Assembly: GCF_032842945.2 (NCBI RefSeq)
Contig: NZ_CP146606.1
Span: forward strand, 3,228,501 to 3,292,500
From: Roseovarius sp. W115
GTDB taxonomy: Bacteria; Pseudomonadota; Alphaproteobacteria; Rhodobacterales; Rhodobacteraceae
Direction of reading: 5' to 3'
DNA length: 64,000 bases
The notes under the pieces are model-generated. The model saw only the letters and a list, made by a program, of their open reading frames with translations, made no database searches and was not told the DNA's origin. How positions within the stretch are numbered: the first letter of the stretch is position 1; each line of letters opens with the position of its first letter. Both the position numbers and the translations under genes were made by a program. This document shows, in pieces, positions 21,667 to 31,593 of this stretch.

Positions 21667-22230
21667 TTAAACCTGCATAATTTCTGATTGTTTGGTTTCG
21701 AGCGCATCGTCGACCGACTTAATAAATCGGTCGGTCATATCCTGCACTTCATTTTCCCAGAACTTCTGATCATCCTCTGACAAACCGTCAGACTTGGCCT
21801 TTTTAACCTGATCCATGCCGTCCCGCCGAATATTCCGCACGGCCACGCGCGCGCTTTCGGCATATTGTGCCGCAACGCGCGTCAGCTCTTTGCGGCGCTC
21901 TTCGTTGAGTTCTGGGATCGGCAACATAATGATCGTGCCGTTGAGCTGTGGATTGATGCCCAAACCGCTTTCGCGAATGGCCTTTTCCACGGCACCAACC
22001 ATCGACTTGTCCCAGACATTGATCGTCACCATACGCGGTTCGGGCACATTGACCGTACCAACCTGATTGATCGGAGTTTTCTGACCGTAGGCTTCAACCA
22101 TGACCGGTTCGAGCATGCTGGCCGAGGCGCGCCCGGTGCGCAAAGAGGCGAATTCCGTGCGCAGGGCACTCATCGCGCCATCCATCCGACGCTCAAGATC
22201 GTCGGTATCCAACATAAAATCATCAGACAT
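21667..22230 (-). CDS. frr: ribosome recycling factor
   Basis: Frr splits post-termination ribosomes together with EF-G. The 187-residue product has the expected three-helix-bundle sequence with [20 protein letters not shown], the [15 protein letters not shown] strand block, and the [24 protein letters not shown] segment (here [20 protein letters not shown]). It is followed closely by uppS and preceded by pyrH at 45 bases, the conserved pyrH-frr order. Confidence 0.97.
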   Translation of the reverse strand: MSDDFMLDTDDLERRMDGAMSALRTEFASLRTGRASASMLEPVMVEAYGQKTPINQVGTVNVPEPRMVTINVWDKSMVGAVEKAIRESGLGINPQLNGTIIMLPIPELNEERRKELTRVAAQYAESARVAVRNIRRDGMDQVKKAKSDGLSEDDQKFWENEVQDMTDRFIKSVDDALETKQSEIMQV

Positions 22231-22275
22231 AGGTTGTTCTTCCTCTTCCAGCCCGGCACTGATCCCTCTTTAGAC

Positions 22276-23007
22276 CTAGCTGTGCACCTTTGTATAGGTG
22301 CCGGTACCATCCAGAATGGCCCGGAACCCGCCAGGTTCGTCCAGCGAGAAGACGATAATGGGCAGGTTGTTGTCCCGTGCGAGGGCGATTGCACTGGCGT
22401 CCATGACGCCCAGATGTTTGGCCAAAACCTCATCATAGGTGACGGTTTCGAAACGCTTGGCATCATCGTGCTTGACCGGGTCCTTGTCATAGACGCCGTC
22501 TACCTTGGTTCCCTTAAAAATCGCTTCACAGGCCATTTCATTGGCGCGCAGGGTCGCCGCCGTATCGGTGGTGAAATACGGATTGCCCGTCCCGGCGGCA
22601 AAGATGCAGACGCGCTTTTTCTCAAGGTGGCGCACGGCGCGGCGGCGGATATAGGGCTCTGCCACCTCATCCATGCGAATGGCAGTTATCACGCGGCAAT
22701 AGACACCGATCTTTTCCAGCGCGCTTTGTACCGCCAGCGCGTTCATCACCGTGGCCAGCATGCCCATGTAATCGGCGGTGGTGCGTTCCATGCCCTGTGC
22801 GCTGCCTTGTAGTCCGCGAAAGATGTTTCCGCCACCGATGACCATGCAAATCTCAACCCCAAGATCGTGTACCGATTTCACTTCCTTGGCGATGCGTTCC
22901 ACAGTAGGCGGGTGAAGCCCGTATCCCTGATCGCCCATCAGCGCTTCGCCTGATATTTTCAAGAGTACCCGTTTGAAGGCTGTTTCCGTGGGGGCGGTGT
23001 CGGGCAT
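22276..23007 (-). CDS. pyrH: UMP kinase
   Basis: PyrH phosphorylates UMP to UDP. From the ATG at 23007 ([20 protein letters not shown]) the product is 243 residues, the family norm. It shows the amino-acid-kinase motifs [10 protein letters not shown] and [18 protein letters not shown]. The frame is open for another 90 codons upstream, but that part is not kinase-like and overlaps the divergent miaA region. The chosen start has GGAG six bases before it. Confidence 0.95.
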   Translation of the reverse strand: MPDTAPTETAFKRVLLKISGEALMGDQGYGLHPPTVERIAKEVKSVHDLGVEICMVIGGGNIFRGLQGSAQGMERTTADYMGMLATVMNALAVQSALEKIGVYCRVITAIRMDEVAEPYIRRRAVRHLEKKRVCIFAAGTGNPYFTTDTAATLRANEMACEAIFKGTKVDGVYDKDPVKHDDAKRFETVTYDEVLAKHLGVMDASAIALARDNNLPIIVFSLDEPGGFRAILDGTGTYTKVHS

Positions 23008-23161
23008 AGTGGGCTCCGGAAGTCTTGGGGGCAATTGCGGCGCAAAATGTCTTAATTCGGGTGTGGGTTCAATCGCCAAACATGCACTTGCGCGCAATCT
23101 GGCCAGAAAATGCGCGAAATCTGCTCGTGCTACGCGAAAAACTAGCATATCACCCGCCCCC

Positions 23162-24043
23162 GTGACAGGTTTGATCGATATTGACCCCACCCGCCCGGTT
23201 TTGATTGCCGGGCCAACGGCTTGTGGCAAATCCGCTTTGGCCTTGCGTCTCGCTGAGAGCGATGGCGGGCAGATCATCAATGCAGATGCGCTTCAGGTCT
23301 TTGCCAACTGGAGGGTGTTGACCGCGCGCCCGTCGCCCGAGGAAGAAAGCCGTGCGCCGCATAGGCTCTATGGTCACGTTGGACCTGAGGTCGCGTATTC
23401 CGTGGGGCATTGGCTGCGCGATGTAGCACCGCTTTTGCAAAATGGTCCGCGTCCCATCATCGTTGGCGGGACCGGGCTCTACTTCACCGCGCTTACCGAA
23501 GGTCTGGCGGACATCCCCGAAACACCTGCGTCCCTTCGCGAAGACGCAAATGCAATACGCGCCGCTCAAGGTCATGAAGCGTTCCTGCCGGACCTTGACC
23601 AGGACACGCTGGAGCGTCTCGATACCGCCAACCCCATGCGTGTCCAACGCGCCTGGGAGGTGCAGCGCGCCACGGGGCGCAGCCTGGCCGCATGGCAGGA
23701 CGAAACACCGCCGCCGCTTTTACCCCTCTCGGAATGTGCAGCGATTGCACTGGAGGCCCCCAAAGAGTGGCTCAATCCGCGTATTGAGATGCGCTTTGAT
23801 CAGATGCTGGCCGAGGGCGCATTGGATGAGGTGCGCGCCAATCTGGACGGTTGGATGCCCGAGCGGCCCTCGTCACGGGCAATCGGCGCGCCGGAGCTTG
23901 TGGCGTATTTGCGAGGTGAACTGACCTTGGACGGCGCACGGGACGCCGCCGTCATTGCAACCCGCCAATACGCCAAACGCCAGCGCACCTGGTTCCGCGC
24001 CCGGATGCGCGATTGGCATTGGCACGCCGCCGCTGAGATTTAG
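23162..24043 (+). CDS. miaA: tRNA dimethylallyltransferase
   Basis: MiaA adds dimethylallyl to A37 of tRNAs reading UNN codons. The P-loop is [13 protein letters not shown] near residue 20. The substrate-binding strand reads NADALQVF where most bacteria have DSxQVY, a variant I believe is common in this family. The [18 protein letters not shown] block and a C-terminal [12 protein letters not shown] complete the signature. I chose the GTG at 23162 (293 residues); the open frame further upstream overlaps divergent pyrH and looks non-coding. Confidence 0.93.
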   Translation: MTGLIDIDPTRPVLIAGPTACGKSALALRLAESDGGQIINADALQVFANWRVLTARPSPEEESRAPHRLYGHVGPEVAYSVGHWLRDVAPLLQNGPRPIIVGGTGLYFTALTEGLADIPETPASLREDANAIRAAQGHEAFLPDLDQDTLERLDTANPMRVQRAWEVQRATGRSLAAWQDETPPPLLPLSECAAIALEAPKEWLNPRIEMRFDQMLAEGALDEVRANLDGWMPERPSSRAIGAPELVAYLRGELTLDGARDAAVIATRQYAKRQRTWFRARMRDWHWHAAAEI

Positions 24044-24112
24044 GCGCACCTATCTTTTGGCGCGTCAAACTGCTATTCACGATACCCGGGAAATTGCAGC
24101 GGTTCCAAGATC

Positions 24113-24922
24113 ATGATGGACCCAACCAACACACGGCACGCGCAACTCAAGACTTTGGCGCAATGGGTCGGAGGCGCCCCCTGGCGCGCAACCCTTCCCC
24201 ATTCGCGTGATACCCACGCGCTGATCTGGATCACACGCGGTCAGGGGCGATGCCTTTTGGGCGGTCGGCGGCGCGGGCTCAGTGTACATTCCGCTGTGAT
24301 CATTCCCGCGCACACACTTTTTGCGCTGGAACCGGGCGCGCAAAGCTTTGGGCTTGTCTGTGATATCCCCACCAAAAGTTCGATCCTGATGCCAGATGAA
24401 CCGATGGTGCTGCGCATCCGTGACCCTCGCGCACAGGCAGAACTGACCACGCTCATGGAAACCATGCAGCGCGACCAGAATGAGGCGCGCCCCTTTTGGG
24501 ATGAAGCGCTCAATGCCCATGCCAGCCTCATCACCGTCTGGCTGCGCCGCGCGATTATCGCCCAAGACGAGGCCGCCCTTCCCCGCGAAACCGCCTCAGA
24601 CCGGTTGTTGAGCGCATATGCCGCACTAATTGAACGCGACTATGCAACCGGTCGCTCGATGCAGGATTATGCACGCCGTTTGGGTGTCACACCGACACAT
24701 CTCACGCGTACATGCAAAAGCGCCGTTGGCATGACCGCTTCTGATCTTTTGACCCGGCGCATTCTTTATGGCGCACGTGATCTGCTTGAAACCACTGACC
24801 TTCCAGCCAATCAGATCGCCGCGCGTATGGGGTTTCGCAGCGCGGCTTATTTTACGCGCTTCATCCAACGTCATACGGGCAAGTCACCGACAGAGCTGCG
24901 CTCTAAATTGGCGAAAGTCTGA
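24113..24922 (+). CDS. AraC-family transcriptional regulator
   Basis: The 269-residue product has an N-terminal cupin-like sensor half (HALIWITRGQGRCLLGG) and a C-terminal AraC/XylS DNA-binding domain with two helix-turn-helix units (MQDYARRLGVTPTHLTRTCK and ANQIAARMGFRSAAYFTRFI). It ends with the usual TGKSPTELRSK. It lies 135 bases upstream of a peptide-type solute-binding protein in the same direction, so that gene is the obvious candidate target. The inducer is unknown. Confidence 0.9.
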   Translation: MMDPTNTRHAQLKTLAQWVGGAPWRATLPHSRDTHALIWITRGQGRCLLGGRRRGLSVHSAVIIPAHTLFALEPGAQSFGLVCDIPTKSSILMPDEPMVLRIRDPRAQAELTTLMETMQRDQNEARPFWDEALNAHASLITVWLRRAIIAQDEAALPRETASDRLLSAYAALIERDYATGRSMQDYARRLGVTPTHLTRTCKSAVGMTASDLLTRRILYGARDLLETTDLPANQIAARMGFRSAAYFTRFIQRHTGKSPTELRSKLAKV

Positions 24923-25057
24923 CACGACACACGAACGGTCCGCGACCTGACGCAATAAAATCGCGCAAATGTGCAGTGCGCGCATGGCGCCGCGCCTTGA
25001 TTTCGGCGCTGCAGCATGCAATTCACGTCCATCCTCACCACTCCCGCAGGTTTTCTT

Positions 25058-26725
25058 ATGTCCTTTTCGCGCACCAAGCCCTCTTTATTGCATCACGCAA
25101 TTCCGGGGCTTGCCCGTGACTTGGCCACGCAACGTATCGGGCGGCGGGAATTCCTGACGCGCGCTTGTGCGTTTGGGGTCACTGCACCTATCGCCTTGGA
25201 GCTAACTGGCGGGTATCGCCCTGCCTATGCAGAGGCAAAGCCCATTCAGGGCGGCACCCTTCGCATCCAGCAAAACATCAAGGCTCTCACAGACCCGCGC
25301 AGCTATGCGTGGAGCGAAATGGGAAACCTGACGCGCGGTTTTTTGGAGTACCTGGTGCAATACAACAGCGACGGCTCGCTACAGGGCATGTTGCTTCAGA
25401 CCTGGGATGTGAATGACACCGCAACGGTTTACCGCCTCGCCCTGCGTCCCGATGTGACCTGGAACAACGGCGATGCCTTCACGGCGCGCGATGTGGCGCG
25501 GAATTTTGAACGCTGGTGTGACACCACCGCACCGGGCAATTCGATGGCCTCTCGGCTTGAGGCATTGATCGACCCCGGCACCGGGCAAATAATCGATGGG
25601 GCCATTAAGCTCTTGGATGATCTGACCATCGAACTGACCCTGCGCCACCCGGATATCACTTTGATGGTGAACCTCGCCGACTACCCCGCTGCCATTGTGC
25701 ACCCTAGTTTCGAGGGGGGAAATCCGTTTGAGCATGGCATTGGCACGGGGCCTTTCCGACCAGTCGAGATGCAGGTTGGAGAGCGCTGTGTATTGGAGCG
25801 GAATCTGGATCATACATGGTGGGGCACAGCCATATTCGGAGGTCCCTATCTCGACCGAGTAGAGTTTCTCGACTTTGGCACGGATCCTTCAAGCTGGGTT
25901 GCCGCAGCTGACGCCGGTGAAGTTGACCTGCTTTACGAATCCGTGGGCGATTTCATTGACGTGCTTGACGCCCTTGGCTGGACGCAGACCAAAACAGACA
26001 CGACCGCCACAATGATCATTCGCGCCAATGCGCTGGCCGAAGTTGAAGGGGCGAAACCCTATGCCGATGCCGCCGTGCGACGCGCCTTGGCGATGTCCGT
26101 CGACAATGAGATCTGTCTGGAGCTGGGCTATGCCGGACGTGGACAGGTCGCCGAGAATGACCATGTCAGCCCGCTGCACCCGGCCCATGCCGAACTCGGT
26201 CCAGCAATTTACGATCCTGCAAAGGCGCGTGAAGATATGGCCGCGGCGGGTCAGACTGAATTCGAACATGAGCTGGTGACGCTGGATGATGAATGGCAGC
26301 GCAACACTGGCGACGCCGTGGCGGCTCAGCTGCGCGACAATGGCTTCAAGGTGCGTCGCAGCATCCAGCCCGGCGACACCTACTGGTCCAACTGGCAAAC
26401 CTACCCCTTTTCCGCCACGCAATGGAATCACCGTCCCTTGGGCGTGCAGGCGTTGTCGCTGGCCTATCGCTCTAACGCTGCGTGGAACGAAACCGGGTTT
26501 GCCTCGGACGCATTCGATGGTCTGCTGGAGGAAGCCACGTCTGTGGTTGATGTGGAGGAGCGTCGCAAAACCATGGGCAAACTGCAAACCATCCTGCGCA
26601 ACGAAGGTGTGATGATCCAGCCCTATTGGCGGTCACTTTACAATCACCACAACGGGCGTGTGGTTGGGGCTGAAAAGCACCCATCCAATGAGATACATCT
26701 GCACAAGATCGGATTTTCCGGCTGA
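25058..26725 (+). CDS. family 5 ABC transporter substrate-binding protein with Tat-like signal
   Basis: From the ATG at 25058 the product is 555 residues. It has a twin-arginine leader (IGRREFLTRACAFGV) with cleavage likely after AYAEA, then the SBP family 5 fold of peptide, nickel and opine binders: GGTLRIQQNI, LVQYNSDGSLQGMLLQTWDV, LALRPDVTWNNGDAFTARDV. An ATG 14 codons upstream (25016) is possible but has no ribosome site. No permease or ATPase genes follow; the next gene is convergent. It is therefore an orphan binding protein that must use another transporter or serve sensing. The ligand is unknown. Confidence 0.88.
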   Translation: MSFSRTKPSLLHHAIPGLARDLATQRIGRREFLTRACAFGVTAPIALELTGGYRPAYAEAKPIQGGTLRIQQNIKALTDPRSYAWSEMGNLTRGFLEYLVQYNSDGSLQGMLLQTWDVNDTATVYRLALRPDVTWNNGDAFTARDVARNFERWCDTTAPGNSMASRLEALIDPGTGQIIDGAIKLLDDLTIELTLRHPDITLMVNLADYPAAIVHPSFEGGNPFEHGIGTGPFRPVEMQVGERCVLERNLDHTWWGTAIFGGPYLDRVEFLDFGTDPSSWVAAADAGEVDLLYESVGDFIDVLDALGWTQTKTDTTATMIIRANALAEVEGAKPYADAAVRRALAMSVDNEICLELGYAGRGQVAENDHVSPLHPAHAELGPAIYDPAKAREDMAAAGQTEFEHELVTLDDEWQRNTGDAVAAQLRDNGFKVRRSIQPGDTYWSNWQTYPFSATQWNHRPLGVQALSLAYRSNAAWNETGFASDAFDGLLEEATSVVDVEERRKTMGKLQTILRNEGVMIQPYWRSLYNHHNGRVVGAEKHPSNEIHLHKIGFSG

Positions 26726-26734
26726 CGCTTAGGC

Positions 26735-27328
26735 TTAGCTGCCCCAGATCACTTTGACGTAGTTGCGTGTTTCCTTGAAGGGTGGCACGCCGTTGTATTT
26801 CTCGACTGCCGCAGGCCCGGCATTATATGCGGCCAGTGCCAAACGCCACGACCGGAACTTGCGGTACTGCTCGGCCAAGTAGCGCGCACCACCCTCCAGA
26901 TTTTCATATGGATCATGGGGATTGACGCCGAGGTAAGACGCCGTTCCCGGCATCAGCTGTGCAAGGCCGATAGCACCCTTGTGCGATTTGGCCCGTGGAT
27001 TCCATCCAGATTCCTGTTGCACCAGCCGCAGAAACAAATCCTGCGGCACACCGTGCTTTGCCGCCGCTTGCTTGGCCGCGCTCAGGTATGGACCGCGATA
27101 CGCGCCGCGAAAAGTTTGCGTAGGCTCGTCGTCCCATTTGGTGGGTGTATGCACTTTCTGCGGCTGCAACCGCACAGACGAGTTGTACTGCGCCCTTGCC
27201 CGGTTATCGAGAACCTTGGTCTGCGATTTGAAGACGCGGTTCTTGCCTTGGGTTGAGAATATATCTGCAGAGGCGGCCATGGGCCAAGCCAAGGAAACAC
27301 AAGTGATGGCTGCCGCCAAAACACGCAT
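26735..27328 (-). CDS. lytic transglycosylase, SLT family
   Basis: This 197-residue exported protein has a signal peptide ([20 protein letters not shown], likely cut before ADIF), a linker of about 60 residues, and a C-terminal soluble lytic transglycosylase domain. Catalytic Glu lies in [10 protein letters not shown], followed by [14 protein letters not shown] and [16 protein letters not shown]. Such enzymes cut the glycan backbone of peptidoglycan with a 1,6-anhydro product. It converges on the binding-protein gene with nine bases between and is divergent from ssb. Confidence 0.92.
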   Translation of the reverse strand: MRVLAAAITCVSLAWPMAASADIFSTQGKNRVFKSQTKVLDNRARAQYNSSVRLQPQKVHTPTKWDDEPTQTFRGAYRGPYLSAAKQAAAKHGVPQDLFLRLVQQESGWNPRAKSHKGAIGLAQLMPGTASYLGVNPHDPYENLEGGARYLAEQYRKFRSWRLALAAYNAGPAAVEKYNGVPPFKETRNYVKVIWGS

Positions 27329-27455
27329 ATCGTTCCACGCCCCCTACCACATCACAGGTTCCAACCCGGCGCACTATACTGGTTTTAGGACAAATTGCCA
27401 GAGATCGCGATTGCGTGCGTCGAACGGTCCATTCGGATCATTTTCACTTTGTTGC

Positions 27456-27470
27456 GTTAGGTATTTGTTC
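27456..27470 (+). promoter_or_regulatory. possible LexA box upstream of ssb
   Basis: GTTAGGTATTTGTTC is a GTTA-N7-GTTC site, one base off the alphaproteobacterial SOS consensus, 60 bases before the ssb start. SSB genes are often in LexA regulons. The single mismatch makes this tentative. Confidence 0.35.
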
Positions 27471-27530
27471 ATTTCTTTGCGGTGGTGTAACGAAGGCGTG
27501 TCAGAGGCACGAAAAGAGCGAGGAGGACGC

Positions 27531-28019
27531 ATGGCCGGCTCAGTCAACAAGGTCATCATCATTGGCAATCTGGGGCGTGATCCCGAGGTGCGCACCTTTC
27601 AGAATGGCGGCAAAGTGTGCAACCTGCGCATCGCCACCTCCGAGACCTGGAAAGATCGCAACACCGGTGAGCGGCGCGAACGCACCGAATGGCACTCGGT
27701 GGCGATCTTCAACGAAAACCTCGCACGTCTGGCCGAGCAGTATCTGCGCAAGGGGTCTAAAGTGTATATCGAGGGTAAGCTGGAAACCCGCAAATGGCAG
27801 GATCAGTCCGGTCAGGATCGGTACTCCACCGAAGTGGTTCTGCGCCCTTATGCCGGTGAACTGACTTTCCTTGATTCTCGTGACGGAGGGTCCGGCGGCG
27901 GTGGCGGCGGCAGTTACGGTGGTGGCTACGACCAAGGCTATGATAGCGGCCCGTCTTCGGAGGGTGGCCAGTCCGGCAATGCGCCATCGCGCGACTACGA
28001 CGACGAAATTCCGTTCTAG
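27531..28019 (+). CDS. ssb: single-stranded DNA-binding protein
   Basis: SSB coats single-stranded DNA in replication and repair and recruits partners through its tail. The 162-residue product has the OB fold (residues 1-115; [50 protein letters not shown]), a glycine-rich linker ([16 protein letters not shown]), and the conserved acidic tip DDEIPF. The start has AGGAGG ten bases upstream. It is monocistronic and followed by the bchE promoter region. Confidence 0.96.
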   Translation: MAGSVNKVIIIGNLGRDPEVRTFQNGGKVCNLRIATSETWKDRNTGERRERTEWHSVAIFNENLARLAEQYLRKGSKVYIEGKLETRKWQDQSGQDRYSTEVVLRPYAGELTFLDSRDGGSGGGGGGSYGGGYDQGYDSGPSSEGGQSGNAPSRDYDDEIPF

Positions 28020-28105
28020 ACTCAAAAAGAAGCGTGTAGCGACAGCTGCATAGTGCGGATTCCGCATCTACCTTGATCTGTGTCAACTCTTTCAACTTCC
28101 ACTGC

Positions 28106-28123
28106 TGTAAACTTAAGTTTACA
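28106..28123 (+). promoter_or_regulatory. PpsR/CrtJ-type palindrome upstream of bchE
   Basis: TGTAAACTTAAGTTTACA is a perfect 18-base palindrome of the form TGT-N12-ACA. This is the binding pattern of PpsR/CrtJ, the redox- and light-responsive repressor of photosynthesis genes in purple bacteria. It ends 13 bases before the bchE start, just upstream of the GGGAG ribosome site, where a bound repressor would block transcription. No clear second copy is seen; PpsR often uses paired sites. Confidence 0.7.
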
Positions 28124-28136
28124 CAGGGAGATTGAT

Positions 28137-29801
28137 ATGCGCATTCTATTTGTTCACCCGAACTACCGATCCGGTGGTGCGGAAATTGCGGGTACCTGGC
28201 CACCGGCTTGGGTGGCGTACCTGACGGGCCACCTTCGCACCGCGGGATTTGATGATGTTCATTTCATCGATGCGATGACAAATGACATCTCGGATGAGGA
28301 CCTGGCCCATCAAATCGAAGCCCTGCACCCCGACGTGGTCGGTGTCACGGCCATCACCCCATCTATATATCGCGCCGAAGAGGTGCTCCGGATCGCCAGC
28401 GAGGTCGCCCCGCATGCCGTGCGCGTGATGGGCGGTGTCCATGCGACATTCATGTTCAAGCAGGTCTTGTCAGAGGCCCCCTGGATTGACGTCATCGTCC
28501 GCGGCGAAGGCGAAGAGATTTGCACCGAACTGATGCTGGCCATAGAAGACGGCCGCTGGCCCAAGGAGCGCCACAAGATCAAGGGGCTTGCCTTTCGCGA
28601 CGGTGATGAGATTGTCGCCACCGCTGCTGCCTCAACGGTCAAGGACCTGTCGGCGATCAAACCTGACTGGACCGTGCTGGAGTGGGAGAAATACATCTAC
28701 ATCCCGCTTGGCACGCGCGTGGCCATCCCCAACCTCGCACGCGGCTGTCCGTTCACCTGTTCTTTCTGCAGTCAGTGGAAATTCTGGCGCGACTATCGGG
28801 TGCGTGACCCCAAAGATGTGGTCGATGAGATTGAAGACCTCGTGGACAACCATGGCGTCGGCTTTTTCATCCTTGCCGACGAAGAGCCCACCATCAACAA
28901 GAAGAAATTCGTGGCCTTCTGTCAGGAGCTGATCGACCGCGGCCTGCCCAAGCGCGTCAAATGGGGCATCAACACCCGTGTGACAGACATCTATCGCGAC
29001 AAAGACCTGCTCAAGTTCTATCGCAAGGCAGGTCTGGTGCATGTATCGCTTGGCACCGAAGCGGCCGCGCAAATGAAGCTCGATATCTTCAACAAGGAAA
29101 CCAAGGTCGACGAAAACAAGACCGCTATCCGCCTGCTGCGTGAGGCCGATATTCTGGTTGAGGCGCAATTCATCGTCGGGCTGGACAATGAAACGCCCGA
29201 GACGCTGGAAGAAACCTACCAGATGGCCTGGGACTGGCAGCCCGATCTGGCGAACTGGTCGATGTACACCCCCTGGCCCTTCACGCCGCTTTTTCAGGAA
29301 TTGAAAGATCAGGTCGAGATTTACGACTTCTCCAAATATAACTTTGTTACGCCGATCATGAAGCCCGCTGCGATGGAGCGGGGCGAACTGCTGGACGGTG
29401 TGATGAACAATTACCGCCGGTTTTACAGCAAGAAGGCGCTGTTTCACTATCCATGGCGCGGCACCGGGTTCCGGCGGCGCTATCTTCTGGGCTGTCTTTA
29501 TGCCTTCCTCAAAGCCGGATTCCAGCGGACATTCTATGATCTGGGCAAGGCCGGCTATTGGGGGCCGCAGACCAAGAATTCGGTTGATTTCCACTTTGAT
29601 GAAACCCGGCAATTGGCCGAAGCCCAGCTTGAAGATTGGGAAGCCTCCGCTGACAAGGCGGCGCGTGCGGCTGAACGCCGGGCCGCAGTGAAAGCACAGA
29701 TGAAAGATCGCTCAGCGCAACGCACACAGGACTTCAAAATGCCCAACGGCGCCGAAGTGCGCGCCTGTGGCGGAAGTGATCAGCAGATGGAAGATGTCTA
29801 G
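28137..29801 (+). CDS. bchE: Mg-protoporphyrin IX monomethyl ester oxidative cyclase, anaerobic (BchE)
   Basis: BchE forms the fifth ring of bacteriochlorophyll using water-derived oxygen. It is a cobalamin-dependent radical SAM enzyme. The 554-residue product has an N-terminal B12-binding-like domain (residues 1-140, [16 protein letters not shown]), then the 4Fe-4S motif C204-x3-C208-x2-C211 in [13 protein letters not shown], the radical SAM barrel, and a BchE-type C-terminal region ([15 protein letters not shown]). It forms an operon with bchJ, which starts eight bases before this stop. The pair is flanked by ssb and housekeeping genes with no other photosynthesis gene in the window. Confidence 0.95.
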   Translation: MRILFVHPNYRSGGAEIAGTWPPAWVAYLTGHLRTAGFDDVHFIDAMTNDISDEDLAHQIEALHPDVVGVTAITPSIYRAEEVLRIASEVAPHAVRVMGGVHATFMFKQVLSEAPWIDVIVRGEGEEICTELMLAIEDGRWPKERHKIKGLAFRDGDEIVATAAASTVKDLSAIKPDWTVLEWEKYIYIPLGTRVAIPNLARGCPFTCSFCSQWKFWRDYRVRDPKDVVDEIEDLVDNHGVGFFILADEEPTINKKKFVAFCQELIDRGLPKRVKWGINTRVTDIYRDKDLLKFYRKAGLVHVSLGTEAAAQMKLDIFNKETKVDENKTAIRLLREADILVEAQFIVGLDNETPETLEETYQMAWDWQPDLANWSMYTPWPFTPLFQELKDQVEIYDFSKYNFVTPIMKPAAMERGELLDGVMNNYRRFYSKKALFHYPWRGTGFRRRYLLGCLYAFLKAGFQRTFYDLGKAGYWGPQTKNSVDFHFDETRQLAEAQLEDWEASADKAARAAERRAAVKAQMKDRSAQRTQDFKMPNGAEVRACGGSDQQMEDV

Positions 29802-30390
29802 GCCAAAGAATGCCACGTCCAATGTGATTGGCCCCAACGCGGTTCTACAGTTGCTGCCGTTGATTGAACGGCTTGGTGGCACGTCGCGTGTGACCAAGAT
29901 GCTGAAGGCGGCGGGGATGGATGAGGCCCCGGATGGGACCGAGATGATCCCCGAAGTACATGCCGCCCGCCTGCATCAGCTTTTGCGCCAAGAAGAACCG
30001 CAATCTGCCCCACTTCTGGCCGCAGAGGCCGGGCGTGCCACAGCAACCTATATTCTGGCGCACCGCATTCCTCAAAAAGCGCAGACGCTCCTTCGATTGC
30101 TGCCGGCCCGCTTTGCCGCAATGTTGCTCTCCAAGGCCATCACCAAACATGCCTGGACTTTCGCGGGGTCGGGTCAATTTGAACGTGTGTCCCCCTGGAC
30201 CTACCGGATCAAGGACAACCCGGTCGTGCGCGGCGAGGTCAGTCAAACGCCGCTCTGCACTTGGCATGCCGCGGTGTTTGAACATTTGTATCAGGTGCTT
30301 GTGCATCCCCGGTGCCGATGCGTTGAGACACATTGCTGCGCACAACACGGATCCGAGGCGTGTGTCTTTGCGATTGATATCGCGCCCTGA
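29794..30390 (+). CDS. bchJ: bacteriochlorophyll biosynthesis protein BchJ (V4R domain)
   Basis: The 198-residue product matches BchJ, once called the 4-vinyl reductase and now thought to assist chlorophyllide or Mg-protoporphyrin steps. It has the family's N-terminus ([17 protein letters not shown]), an internal [17 protein letters not shown] segment, and a C-terminal V4R region with clustered cysteines ([20 protein letters not shown]). The ATG at 29794 lies inside the end of bchE, so translation is coupled. The bchE-bchJ order is conserved among purple bacteria. Confidence 0.9.
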   Translation: MSRPKNATSNVIGPNAVLQLLPLIERLGGTSRVTKMLKAAGMDEAPDGTEMIPEVHAARLHQLLRQEEPQSAPLLAAEAGRATATYILAHRIPQKAQTLLRLLPARFAAMLLSKAITKHAWTFAGSGQFERVSPWTYRIKDNPVVRGEVSQTPLCTWHAAVFEHLYQVLVHPRCRCVETHCCAQHGSEACVFAIDIAP

Positions 30391-30405
30391 CAGCATCAAG
30401 GCGCG

Positions 30406-30528
30406 CTATAGCCCCCAAATGGAACGCACGGCAGCCAGCCCCGTTAGAAACACAGTCGATAAAAACAGCGCCAGAATGAGTGCTGCTAACAGTGTTGGGC
30501 GTGGCGGAGGTGCGTGCACGTCACTCAT
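30406..30528 (-). CDS. possible 40-residue membrane peptide convergent to bchJ
   Basis: ATG at 30528 opens 40 codons ending in TAG at 30406. The N-terminus is short and proline-rich (MSDVHAPPPRPT), followed by one strongly hydrophobic segment (LLAALILALFLSTVFLTGLA) and a short basic end (AVRSIWGL). The shape fits a small single-span protein such as a photosystem or oxidase accessory subunit. I see no ribosome site, so the coding call is weak. It fills the 206-base gap between bchJ and the GNAT gene. Confidence 0.35.
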   Translation of the reverse strand: MSDVHAPPPRPTLLAALILALFLSTVFLTGLAAVRSIWGL

Positions 30529-30596
30529 ATGTCGGATGGATCGTTTCATGTGCCGGACTTAACCACGATTTAGGTTTTGATCCGGTTAATGGCGGC

Positions 30597-31520
30597 ATGG
30601 AACTATATTTTGATCGGACCGGCGCCATGCCTCCAGGGCTTTGCCCGATGCAGCAGCATCCTTACTACGGCGATGCCCTGCGTTCGTTGGGGGCCAATGT
30701 GACCTGTCTGAGCGCGCGCAAACACGGGGTACGTGTTGCACATCTTCAATTGGTCAAGCGCCGGTTTGGTCCGGTGCAGGTGCGATGGGTGCCGCGTGGT
30801 CCAGTCTGGGCGCCAGGGGCTTCCGGGCGTGATCGACACCATGTTGTTGATCTGCTTCACAAAGAAGCAGGTGTGGCCACAGGATCCATCGTCGCCTTGG
30901 AAACACCGGCCGAACTTCCTCTCTTTGCCGCTGCGGGTTACCGCGCCCTCTGGACATGCCAATACGTGGCTGAGCTGTGGTTGCGCGACGCGCCCGAGGC
31001 ACGTCTTTCCGCGCAGTCGGTCAAATGGCGCAACCGTCTGCGTCATGCCGAACGCAATGACATCGAAGTGGCCCACCGTCGGTTTCATCCGGGCCGAGAT
31101 GCGTGGCTCTTGCAGGCTGAAACGGCGCAACGTCGCGCGCGCAGGTATCGCACCCTGCCCGCAGCCTTCACCACAGCCTGGGCCCGGCTTCATCCCAACG
31201 CCACGCGGCTTTTCGTGGCGCATCGTCAGGGGCGGATCATCGCCGCGATGCTGTTCCTGCGCCATCCACCCACGGCCAGCTATCACATTGGCTGGAGTGA
31301 CACGGAAGGGCGCAAGTATTCGGCACATAACCTGCTCTTGTGGCGCGCTGCGAACTGGCTGGCGGTACAGGGGTGCCAACGTCTCGATCTCGGCACGGTC
31401 GATAGCGAAAACGCTCCGGGCCTTGCCCGCTTCAAGCTTGGGAGCGGGGCCGCGTTGCGACCTTTAGGTCCTACCATGCTGCGCCTTCCGGGCCTCGCGC
31501 GCCGCCGCATTGCAGCATAA
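30597..31520 (+). CDS. GNAT/FemAB-like acetyltransferase
   Basis: The 307-residue product from the ATG at 30597 (MELYFDRTGAMPPG) resembles the double-GNAT proteins annotated as FemAB-like or GNAT N-acetyltransferase. The C-terminal half has RLFVAHRQGRIIAAMLFLRH, then the HIGWSDTEGRKYSAHNLLLW stretch and LDLGTVDSENAPGLARFKLG. These match acyl- or aminoacyl-transferase folds of this kind. A one-mismatch CtrA-like TTAA-N7-TTAG lies at 30559-30573. The substrate is unknown. It follows bchJ but is separated by 206 bases. Confidence 0.7.
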   Translation: MELYFDRTGAMPPGLCPMQQHPYYGDALRSLGANVTCLSARKHGVRVAHLQLVKRRFGPVQVRWVPRGPVWAPGASGRDRHHVVDLLHKEAGVATGSIVALETPAELPLFAAAGYRALWTCQYVAELWLRDAPEARLSAQSVKWRNRLRHAERNDIEVAHRRFHPGRDAWLLQAETAQRRARRYRTLPAAFTTAWARLHPNATRLFVAHRQGRIIAAMLFLRHPPTASYHIGWSDTEGRKYSAHNLLLWRAANWLAVQGCQRLDLGTVDSENAPGLARFKLGSGAALRPLGPTMLRLPGLARRRIAA

Positions 31521-31593
31521 GAACGATTTGCCTCTGGCCATTCGGTGCGACCCCGTATAGGGCGCATCTCACATCAGAGGAAAGAGCACGCAT

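Noticed and set aside
22973..23161. 63-codon N-terminal extension of miaA
   Set aside because: It overlaps divergent pyrH start and promoter, lacks family similarity, and the GTG at 23162 gives normal length.
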